Positions 10,941 to 20,890 of a stretch of DNA of 64,000 bases are shown piece by piece (position 1 is the stretch's first letter; each line of letters starts with the position of its first letter). The DNA lies in assembly GCA_002633005.1 (NCBI GenBank), contig NMRA01000795.1:66037-130036 (forward strand). Direction: 5' to 3'. The translations under genes were made by a program, and so were the position numbers. Source of the stretch: Phoronis australis (Eukaryota; Phoronida; Phoronidae). Under the pieces are notes generated by a model. The model was not told the DNA's origin, searched no databases, and saw only the letters and a program-made list of their open reading frames with translations.

Positions 10941-13900
10941 CTGCAAAATAATGAAACGGGATATTACTACTCGAAGCTAAGCTGAGAACAATTACAGAAT
11001 TGTAGAATTTGTGTAAATTCATTTACACAGTACAATAATTTATCATGTTTGTGAGTTCAGAGACACTCGTCATGTGGAATCAAGCCACATTTCTACGTGC
11101 CCGGTTTGTAACATTTTTTTTCACTTATGTTCTCAGTCTGAAGGCAATTGTGCCGATTCGGTTACAGCGATCTTCGAAAGCAAACTTTTTAGAGAAGTCC
11201 CGAAGGGGGGGGGGGGGTTGATGGACTACATAGACGCGTACATGTTGAGTTGTACAAACATCCATATCTCTGTGGCATCACCTATTGAATGCCGTTTGAC
11301 AGGTGAAGAGGAGGATTTAACTATGTTGCTGAACCTGCAGAAAATGTCAACCTGGACCCTTCTTGTCTTCAATAAAATTACCATACACTACCGTAGAAAT
11401 CCTCATCTAAGCAGGCACCATAAAGGTAATAGGATGCCGTCGATACCGAGCATCAAATTTCTTAAAGGGCCATTAAACCTGCGCTTTCTGTCAAGAAACC
11501 AAGTTTTGATTGAGGCCACGTAATTGGTCTACAGTTTTCTTACTAGCTTAAGAAGTGATCGCTGTACTCGGAATGAACTGACGTTTCATTATGTCTTCAG
11601 AACAAGGTCATGAAATGTCAGGTTACACTTATTTTGACTAAGAAACAATTTGACATCAATTTCATGACAGAAAGTGATCTAGAGGTAATTTGGACAATCG
11701 GAGTTCTTTGTGTATAAGAAAACACTTGTGTAAGATCATAACAGGCTCAGGGCCCCTCCACATTCACACTTCGGTTTATAATGGAGGAATCTTGAGCACC
11801 CCTATGTTTATACCTTGTCAGAACTCTGGACAAAATAGTGTATCCGCGAATGCATAATTCTGATAACACCTGTGTACGTTCGCAGCAAATTTTCTTCTAG
11901 TTATTTAATAGATTTTTCTCTGACATTGACGGATGTGTCAGATCAAATATCCAGCAACAAATGGACGTTCTGCATTCATTTATTAAATGTTTTGTCCATT
12001 TTTGCAATAAATATTGGACAGCTGTTACAGTGCGTACGTACACAAGAGCATTTGTCATTCCGAGCTTAGCAGAGGACTTCGATGAAGCTAGATTCCGCAG
12101 AAGCCATAATACTTGCTTAAATTCTGAATTACCATATAATCTGCACATCAACGGACATCATAACGCAAACTTCAGATGCAAGCGGAAAGACATCGTTAAA
12201 CTTGAGGAGTGAACAGATGATACTAGTTCCTGTTCAGGCAAGTCAAAGGGAGTGTAAAGTTAAATAATTTGTACACGCCACAGCACCTCACTGAATGTAC
12301 ACTAGTAGTTGGTGACGGAAAAAAATCCTGTGCCCGCCAACACTATAAATACCCCACGCAATATGGGTGAAGGCTGAGTCGAGACTTCAGATTTACCACA
12401 CTGAAGCAGTAATGCATGATTGGCAAAAACAGGTCACACCGCAGTGCAGTGGTTTTCTCTATCTATTGTAAACAAACCGCGAAAGAATGGACCTATCAAA
12501 TTTTTGACAGCCCCAAAAGACCACCATACTATTTTCAGGTGCTTCAAATGACTTGTAACTATCTGTTTAACAGTCAGATATCAGTTTGAATGTGATAGAT
12601 GGGCATTGAATGGCAACCTGATTGTGATTTGAACAAATAAAATTTTGGTAACGACTTTGTTAAACAAGTATCAAGGAAGCCAAACACCAAATGTATCAAA
12701 ACCTGGAACATTGGAAACTAGCTTACAGTAAAAATTCTTCAATTTGAGACAAAAATAATGGCTACCGCTTTGTCTCTTTCCACATCATTACTGCACGCAA
12801 ATGCTCAAAATTTCAATAAATGTCAGTTGGGGGACAGTTATATCAACAAACCATGTTAAAATCACAGCAAAATTTCAAGAACAGTATTTTTGAGAAATTT
12901 GACAAGTTCTCTTCTCCGTCATATTGAGCCCCAAACTGAAGTATTTTTACTGTAATTATCCAATGGCCATGCAAGACTAGCAGTTACAGCAAAAAACAAC
13001 ATCCGCGCTACTCGATTTGGCAGGAAATGTCAAAAAAGGATAATTATGAGAACAGCTTCAAGCAACAAATGAAAATTCAGCAGCATACAATACACAAATC
13101 CATAAAGCGTATGAAAGCATTAGACAGTGCTGTAGAAAAAAACTGACTGTGAAGACAATTATAGTCTTCCAAGAACTGAGATCCATCAGCAGAATTAAGT
13201 CGTTTGCTCAGACATTCATTTCTGTTTTGAAAAATGAGATTTGCAACAGGATTTTCCACAGCACTGTCAACTAGATATTGTCAGGCTTTACGCCACCTGC
13301 AGATGACAATAACATCTAGTGCTCATCTTCATAGCCGTCAGGAAGTGGGTTTGTATGGGGGTTGTGAAACAGCGTGTGATTGCCGTCTCCCCATGGAAAC
13401 TTCTGAAACAAAATAGAAACACACGGTGATGTTGATCTACGGAATACCATGTGGTCAAGAGGGTGTTCCTAGGTATCAATCTGAATATAGGGGACACTTT
13501 GTAACAGCTTAGCTAAGTTATGAAGAAATTCACAAGTGATTGAAGGTCACATTTGCAGGATATATAAGTTTTTGGATGTTATTTCAGGTATATAGTGATG
13601 ACGTGTTATCTGCCACTATTACAATGCGGATGGGACCATGCATAGCAACGCACAGTCAAATCATATTTTCAACAATTTCGCCGGTCTTGCATTCTTTCCG
13701 ATTCAAGTAATCATGGGTGCAATTTAGCACTTGAGTTTTTATAAACTTACATTTGGAATAATCGGTATGCCTCGACAACGGGTTTTGATGTTCTCATCGG
13801 AAACAAAAATTGAATCCAGCCATGGTGGGAAATTATGATTATGATTTTATGAGCGCAAAGAGCGAGATTTAAAATCAACGCAATTCCTTCAGTGTTCTTC

Positions 13901-16900
13901 ACAAACAATTTCAACTCGTCGCTGCATCGAATTTGAATTTAGCCGAGACGTGCTTGGCTTACTTGCGTCGAGTTTCAAATGTTGGGTGATTAGTAATTAC
14001 TTAAGAAATTGCACTTTTGGTACCAGCTCAATGCATTTACAGTCAAGTTTGAATTTTCTTTTGCGGAGAACACTATTCCTTATCATGGAATGCGACAAAT
14101 AGAATTTTTCCTTCAGAATATATCTTTCAAAAATTTGTTAAGTAAATTCTTTTAGATACATTATGTAGGCAGTGGTGATCTAGCAAACAAGTAGGAACAA
14201 AAAGTTTAATTTACCTTTGTCCTCCTCCTCAGATGATCATATGCAACAAACTCTGGTCTTTCAGGCTCGGGGTTGCCCATTAAAAAGGCATTGGCGTAAC
14301 ACAGTAATACGCCAGGTACAGCGACAAAGATTGAGAGAAGTTTCCACATTTTGGAACCGCCTGCAAATACACTGACATCGTCACAGACACAAACATTCCG
14401 CCATTTCGCATAAATACTCATAAGACTGAATTCCTAACTCGGAGGTTTCAAATCAGCATCAGAATAATCAAGAAGTAGACATTAAGGCTGTAACCGATCA
14501 GTTTTTCCGGACGTCTGTTGCACCGCAAAGCTTCCGGCTTATGAAGGCACTGTGGGAGTATCACCATCTCTACTGCAAAGTAGAAACGGTGGCACTGTCA
14601 CCAGGGTACACAGTGACCACTGTCTCTACTACCACCGCCAGTAGAGGCGTTGGAGCTCCAATAGGTGCTTCATAAGCCGGAAACTTTTCGGCGAATTATA
14701 CCTCGCACTGACTGAAACGTCAAAGTCATGTTGTTATAAATACCTTTTGCGCATAGTGGGACACCTTAGGAGGCCGTCAATGTATTCAGTTCCTTCAAAG
14801 TCGATCAAATACTCCCGTTACCAAACTTTTGCTACGAGAAATCAGTAACCCTACACTTTCACAGTGCGCATGCCAGGGGATAAGACGTCATACAACCTGC
14901 TGCGCGCAGTGTTAAAAATGGCGNGACAAAAATAATGGCTACTGCTTTGTCTATTTCCACATCATTACTGCATGCAAATGCTCAAAATTTCAATAAATGT
15001 CGTTTGGGGGACGGTTATATCAACAAACCATGTTAAAACCAAAGCAAAATTTCAAGAACAGTATTTTTGAGAAATTTAACAAGTTCTCTTCTCCGTCATA
15101 TTGAGCCCCAAACTGAAGTATTTTTACTGTAATTATCCAATGGCCATGCAAGACAAGCAGTTACTGCAAAAACAACATCCGCGCTACTCGATTTGGCAGG
15201 AAATGTCAAAAAAAAGATAGTTATGAGAACAGCTTCAAGCAGCAAATGAAAATTCAGCAGCATACAATACACAAATCCATAAAGCGTATGAAAGCATTAG
15301 ACAGTGCTGTAGAAAAAAAACTGACTGTGAAGACAATTATAGTCTTCCAAGAACTGAGATCCATCAGCAGAATTAAGTCGTTTGCTCCGACATTCATTTC
15401 TGTTTTGAAAAATGAGATTTGCAACAGGATTTTCCACAGCACTGTCAACTAGATATTGTCAGGCTTTACGCCACCTGCAGATGACAATAACATCTAGTGC
15501 TCATCTTCATAGCCGTCAGGAAGTGGGTTTGTATGGGGGTTGTGAAACAGCGTGTGATTGCCGTCTCCCCATGGAAACTTCTGAAACAAAATGGAAACAC
15601 GTGGTGATGTTGATCTATGGAATACCATGTGGTCAAGGGGGTGTTCCTATGTATCAATCTGAATATAGGGGACACTTTGTAACAGCTTAGCTAAGCTATG
15701 AAGAAATTTACAAGTGATTGAAGGTCACATTTGCAGGATATCTAAGTTTTTGGATGTTATTTCAGGTATATAGTGATGACATGTTATCTGCCACTATTAC
15801 GACGTGGATGGGACCATGCATAGCAATGAACAGACAAATCACATTTTCAACAATTTCGCCGGTCTTGCATTCTTTCCGATTCAAGTAATCATGGGTGCAA
15901 TTTAGCACTTGAATTTTTATAAACTTACGTTTGGATTAATTGGTATGCCTCAACTGTTACAATGGTTGCACCCATTATATACTCCTGGGCAGTTGAGAAG
16001 AATTAAGCCAGGTAATAATTTTCGAAGTGATTAGCAACTTACAGCACTACATAAGTCACAATAATTAATATTTCTTCTCTTAATTTTCAAATTCACAATT
16101 AAGGTTAGCCGACCCCCAATAAATTCTGAAGCATCTTTTTGAGTCGTTGATGGTATTAATGTTCTCATCGGAACCAAAAATTGAATCCAGTCATGGTGGG
16201 AAATTACGAGACTGATTTTATGAGCGCAAAGAGCGAGATTTACAATCAACGCAGTTCCTTCAGTGTTCTCCACAAACTATTTCAACTCGTCGCTGTGTTA
16301 AATTTGAATTTAGCCGTGACGTGTTTGGCTTTCTTGCGTCGAGTTTCAAATGTTGGGAGATTAGTAATTACTTAAGAAATTGCACTTTTGGTACCAGCTC
16401 AATGCATTTACAGTCAAGTTTGAATTTTCTTTTGCGGAGAACACTATTCCTTATCATGGAATGCAACAAAAAGAATTTTTCCTTCGAAATACACCTTTCA
16501 AAAATTCTTTAAGAAAATTCTTTTAGATGCATCATGTAGGCTGTGGTGAGAGCAAACAAGTAGGAACAAAAAGTTTAATCACCTTTGTCCTCCTCCTCAG
16601 ATGGTCATATGCAACAAACTCTGGTCTTTCAGGCTCGGGGTTGCCCATTAAAAAGGCATTGGCGTAACACAGTGCCACGCCAGGTACAGCGACAAAGATT
16701 GAGAGAAGTTTCCACATTTTGGAACCGCCTGCAAATACAAAGACATCGTCACAGACACAAACATTCCGCCATTTCGCATAAATACTCATAAGATTGAATT
16801 CCTAACTCGGAGGTTTCAAATCAGCATCAGAATAATCAAGAAGTAGACATTAAGGCTGTAACCGATCAGTTTTTCCGGACGTCTGTAGCACCGCAAAACT

Positions 16901-19655
16901 TCCGGCTTATGAAGGCACTGTGGGAGTATCACCATCTCTACTGCAAAGTAGAAACGGTGGCACTGTCTACCACCAGGGTACACAGTGACCACCGTCTCTA
17001 CTACCACCGCCAGTAGAGACGTTGGAGCTCCAATAGGTGCTTCATAAGCCGGAAACTTTTCGGCGAATTATACCTCGCACTGACTGAAACGTCAAAGTCA
17101 TGTTGTTATAAATACCTTTTGCGCATAGTGGGACACCTTAGGAGGCCGTCAATGTATTCAGTTCCTTCAAAGTCGATCAAATACTCCCGTTACCAAACTT
17201 TTGCTACGAGAAATCAGTAACCCTACACTTTCACAGTGCGCATGCCAGGGGATAAGACGTCATACAACCTGCTGCGCGCAGTGTTAAAAATGGCGAGTTA
17301 CAGATTTTGGGAACTGAACAAGGGACTGCTCAAAGAAAAGGTTCGATAATGTGAGTATTTGGTCGAGTTGGAAGGAATTAAGTACATTGATGGCCTCCTA
17401 AAGTGTCCCTCTATGCGAAAACGTTATTTATAACAACGTGACTTTGATGTTTTAATCAGAGCGAGGCATAATTCGCCGAAAAGCTTCCTGCGTATGAAGC
17501 GCCTACAGCCTACTTCTTCTTGTTGGTTTAAGTGACCACACTCTCTCCAGAGTATTATGTCACTGTATAACAGTGAAGTCTGAAGATCAACAAAAACGAG
17601 AACAAGTATACAGGTTTAAAAGGAAATATATTATAGTAGTGGACGTCACTTCAGAGCAGGCCTTTATGCAGCGTACATCCATTTGGACGCCCTAGCACTA
17701 ATGTGGACACCCTGGCAAGGACGCCAATGTATCATTTGGATGCCCACTGTCAATAGGAACCTTTCAAGTTTGGACACACACATTGTAATGAATACTAGGA
17801 AGCCTTTGAAGGCTCATAGTGGGGGCTTTTTTTTCAAAGCAGGAAGAAATATAAAATATACAAAGTATATACAATGTTGCTATGCTCACACTTGGTTGAT
17901 AGCATTGTAAAAGTCTTGGTCTACATTTTTTTAGTAAAAATGCTCACTACAGTAGTACCGTCAGAGGTCCTAAAGTCGTAAGTGTCCTAAAGTCGTGAAC
18001 AATCTTATTTCCTCTTCTGCGCGGTCCTGCGACATTTGGTGTTGAAGTTTCTAGCGTTCGTCTGCTTACGAACATCAAACGAATACCCGGACGTGTTCGT
18101 ATTCACAATATGATAACAAACAGTGAGTGAGTGGCTAATTTTTTCAAATGTATCTTAAAAACAGCATATTTCACTAATTCACTTTTTTGTGCGTTTTTGG
18201 GATATATTTTCGAAAATATTCATCGTTTAGATTTACTCAAACACGTGCTCCAGGGGTAGCTTGAACAATGTATCAAAATGTCCCAGGGTCGATCAAGTTT
18301 TGTAAGGCCAAAACAATAAAATACAGAGCAATAATTGATGCTGGGTTCTTAGCGTTTTACGTGTACAACCTCATTGAAAACGTCTTTGCACATCAAAGTT
18401 GGGTGCAAAACATATAACAATTTATTTCAATTGAAACTGAATTAATAAACAATGCAATGCAATGCATTTTTATGTCATCTAGAGTAACTGTAAGCACTGT
18501 AGTTGACTTGTGTGGTCATACTTCGTGCATTTCTGTCTAAACGAAACGTTCACGACTTTAGGGCCTCATTCAAAATGGCCGGCGATATCAGCGACTGTTT
18601 TAAAACTCTGCTTACGGATACAAACAAGGATTAAGATTGTCAAAACATGTATATTTGTGAAGGCTGATATATGTCCATGACACCACATGAGCAGTTGTAA
18701 ACGGACATTGGGTAGTATGACAATCAACTGCTTATTAAGCTTATATTCACAACTTTAGGTCACCGGTGTATACAGAAGGCTGCTTTGTAAACTTAGATGT
18801 GTAGTAAATGTCGACGTCAGTCTCGGCTGTGGCGTCTCTATGTTGTGATGTCCTTTTGTTAACAATGTTGGTCTTGGCCTGGTGCGACATCTAACGCCAG
18901 AAGAGCCCAGCCGAGGTCACCCTTCTATCACGTGACCAGTCACCCTTCAAGACCACGTGACAAGATCGTCTGGGCCTTCTGGAGTTCGCTGCCGTCCTGC
19001 ACGGACATAATGTGAGTATACTCCGGACTTTTCTCTTGCACCGCGTTAATAGGCCCGAACCTGTGTGTCTGCTTAGCCAGCCGACCCACCTCTTTTTATT
19101 ACAACAGATGTAAAAGCCTTGGTGTATGCATTTTTTGCAAAAAAAAATCTGTGTTTTGGGGGATGTTGCTGGGGGTGGGGGTTACGTGTGGGAATCATGG
19201 ACGTCCTGGAATATTGGGAACCCCATTTTGGACATCCTATTTTCGAAATCCTGGACAAAGCCAAGGCCTGCTTCAGAGGTCGGTTAACATAGCCAGATCA
19301 TTAACATGGTGGGGTGCCCCAAATGGAGGCAGCCCACTATGTTACTTCAGACAGGCAGATAGCTTGGTGAAAAAGACATCGAGAGAAGGAGCTCCACCGT
19401 CTGGCGTCTCCGTCACACTCAGTCACAGTTCAGCCTCCGCTCAGCCCAACCAGCCTGGGCCCCAGGTCACGTACGTCTAGATTGTGAAATTATATCCAAC
19501 TATCTAAACAATTAAATAACAATCAACACAAATATTGTACCAGCATGTTCGCCAGCAGCAGCAGAAGGCCCGTGAGCCATGCCTCGTCCTGCTACTACGT
19601 CTCTCGAGGCAATTGTGAGGCGGCGGAGAGGACCCGAAAGTAATCTGGACGCCAT
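10851..19655 (-). CDS. COX6A: Cytochrome c oxidase subunit 6A, mitochondrial
   Basis: Exon 1 is 19541-19655, exon 2 is 16583-16728 (allele copy 14215-14360), and the last exon is 15494-15580 (allele copy 13316-13402) or the distinct 10851-10940. Joining 1, 2 and the proximal last exon gives 115 residues in frame; the distal one gives 116. Exon 1 encodes an Arg/Ser-rich mitochondrial presequence starting [14 protein letters not shown]. Exon 2 has the single membrane helix ([20 protein letters not shown]) and the family signature [16 protein letters not shown]. The last exon carries [13 protein letters not shown]. Known role: a nuclear-encoded inner-membrane subunit of complex IV that modulates activity and dimer stability. 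The start codon is 354 bases from that of the divergent clathrin-like gene. Part of the gene is doubled around the N at 14924, probably an assembly effect. Confidence 0.93.
11205..11217. repeat. 13-base poly-G run
   Basis: An uninterrupted run of G between the distal and proximal COX6A last exons. It interrupts an otherwise unremarkable 149-codon frame that has no recognisable domain. Confidence 0.9.
13316..13402 (-). CDS. COX6A: COX6A proximal last exon, copy A
   Basis: It encodes 28 residues and TAG after a GTTTCAG acceptor. The protein is identical to copy B (15494-15580) and starts [18 protein letters not shown]. Confidence 0.9.
   Translation of the reverse strand, partial: KFPWGDGNHTLFHNPHTNPLPDGYEDEH
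14215..14360 (-). CDS. COX6A: COX6A exon 2, copy A
   Basis: It has the same phase and borders as copy B (16583-16728). One residue of the membrane helix differs: PGVLLCY here and PGVALCY in copy B. The change comes from adjacent base differences, and the donor context also differs slightly (GTAAAT against GTGATT). Confidence 0.9.
15494..15580 (-). CDS. COX6A: COX6A proximal last exon, copy B
   Basis: 28 residues plus TAG, identical in protein to copy A. Together with exon 2B (16583-16728) and exon 1 (19541-19655) it forms the nearest complete COX6A reading frame. Confidence 0.9.
   Translation of the reverse strand, partial: KFPWGDGNHTLFHNPHTNPLPDGYEDEH
16583..16728 (-). CDS. COX6A: COX6A exon 2, copy B
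   Basis: The 146-base exon follows the acceptor ATTTGCAG and ends at AAG before GTGATT. It holds the membrane helix and the [12 protein letters not shown] signature. Phase matches exon 1 (one base carried over) and both candidate last exons (phase 0). Confidence 0.92.
16873..17504. mobile_element. Foldback element in COX6A intron 1
   Basis: Long inverted arms pair across a centre near 17270: the left arm starts with GGTGCTTCATAAGCCGG (about 17036), and the right arm ends with its near complement (to 17504). A second nested inverted pair lies at about 16891-17060. Related sequence occurs at about 14513-14923 (allele copy, cut by the N) and about 45590-46080 in METTL9. It has no coding capacity; I read it as a non-autonomous foldback transposon. 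Confidence 0.6.
17964..18567. mobile_element. MITE-like element with 16-base inverted ends
   Basis: GAGGTCCTAAAGTCGT at 17964-17979 is matched in inverse at 18552-18567 with one mismatch. The left end is locally duplicated (a second TCCTAAAGTCGTGAAC follows). The roughly 600-base interior is non-coding. Target duplication is unclear and the superfamily is not assigned. Confidence 0.5.
18916..18961. promoter_or_regulatory. Paired CACGTGAC E-box motifs
   Basis: TCACGTGAC (18928-18936) and CCACGTGAC (18953-18961) lie in two imperfect direct repeats that each start GTCACCCTTC. CACGTGAC is the core bound by USF and MiT/TFE-type bHLH factors. The pair lies in COX6A intron 1, about 0.6-0.7 kb inside the gene. 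Function is inferred from the motif only. Confidence 0.3.
19541..19655 (-). CDS. COX6A: COX6A exon 1 (mitochondrial presequence)
   Basis: It encodes 38 residues and one base, ending before the donor GTACAA. The basic, serine-rich, acid-free start ([14 protein letters not shown]) is a typical mitochondrial presequence. An in-frame frame extends further upstream, but homology and composition favour this ATG. Confidence 0.88.
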
Positions 19656-20009
19656 TTTCTTTCTAAAGTTCCCGGATACGGAGTTATAAACGGATACGAG
19701 ATACTTTTTATCAAAATGCAGTTTCGTGTTATTTGAATTTTCTTCATTCATAACAATTTTGTGCTGAAAATGTACAGATATTTTTATGATGATAATTATT
19801 TTAATCGACTTGGAAATTGGTTCATTCTGGTGTAGAATGTATAAATCTTAAATACGAAGCTGTTTCTCATATAACGTCTTTACCAAAACTTGACCTACTT
19901 CTTTCACCTTCATTGCTGCAAGACAGAGATCGAGAGAAGATTTTGACTTTTGACTTGGCAATGGCAGATTTTAAGGTCGCCGTGACTGTGTCACATTTCA
20001 CTTAATCAA
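19656..20009. promoter_or_regulatory. Shared head-to-head promoter of COX6A and the clathrin-like gene
   Basis: Only 354 bases separate the two start codons, which face away from each other, so both transcripts must start within or near this stretch. It is AT-rich and has no obvious paired TATA boxes. Bidirectional use is inferred from geometry. Confidence 0.6.
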
Positions 20010-20890
20010 ATGGCTTTTCATATAACCGAAGCAAATAATGATCTGGTTCACATCAGTGAGTTAATACAGGTAAACCTGATGATTATAGTTTTGTAGCTTT
20101 GAGTTGTGGCAGTTTTGTCAACCCATCTTAGCTAGACCTGGGCCCGGTCTCTAATCTTTGTACTCGAAACGAACTCGAAACTATTTTTGGCAATTTCTCT
20201 GCTCCTTTTGTGCGAACGTAAGATATTCAGACTGTGCTCGAATACATTATAGTTTATGCATAGGAGTTTCTAGTTCAAGTTTGCCCTTGAAGACCCTTAT
20301 TTTCGTGCTACAAACTCGAGTAAAAACTCGAAATTTCAAGTTCAAACTCGAACTTATTGCTTTAATATTGGGTTTACAAACTGTGAACGAAAGGCAATAA
20401 ATTATCTACGTAAGTTATTGTGTACTCGAGCATAGAATAACAGACACTTATCTTGAGTTCGCCCAAAAGTAGAGTAGAAAATGCCAAACCTAATTTCGAG
20501 TTCCATTTCGAGTAAAAAGATTGGAGACCGGGCCCTGGTCGGTCGGTCAGTGTCAGTGAGTCGCAACTTGTGGCAGTGCCAACTTACATCCATTGAATCA
20601 TTGATTCCTTGGTATGGCAAATGGATTATTGGGTGACAAAATGACTGGGCAGTGGAGTGCTCTGTGATGTTCAAACACTTTACTAGGAAATGGTAATAGT
20701 GTGCCTGAACTTGGAATCCTGCTTAGTTAAAGATAATCTCGGAAGTGAGTCACTGAGTGTTGCTTGAACTTGGAATTGAATATTCTTTTGAGCAAAAAGA
20801 TAAAATTTTTGTTCAGTGAAAAGAATTTTTGTAATTATTGGCCTCGCGACATTTTTCCTTTACCGTAACTAATGTGTCGCTTAACCGGAG
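19898..20890. repeat. Allele copy A around clathrin-like exon 1
   Basis: It ends exactly at the N (20891) and is repeated at 20892-21507. Copy A contains a 394-base MITE that copy B lacks, and it lacks two short stretches (about 8 and 10 bases) that B has. This is the pattern of two alleles joined in an assembly. Confidence 0.85.

Larger units (their letters stand above)
12748..14923. repeat. Allele copy A of the COX6A 3' region
   Basis: This segment ends exactly at the N (14924) and is repeated almost base for base at 14925-17295. It contains the proximal last exon (13316-13402) and exon 2 (14215-14360) of COX6A. Small substitutions and indels, and one segment of roughly 190 bases found only in the other copy, are what two alleles of a heterozygous genome would show. 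A true tandem duplication is the alternative. Confidence 0.85.
14925..17295. repeat. Allele copy B of the COX6A 3' region
   Basis: Repeats 12748-14923 beginning directly after the N. It carries an extra block of about 190 bases at roughly 15955-16150 that copy A lacks. After 17295 the sequence is single-copy again. Confidence 0.85.

Noticed and set aside
11074-11523. 149-codon plus-strand frame
   Set aside because: It crosses a 13-base G run, has no recognisable domain or codon signature, and lies inside the antisense COX6A gene.
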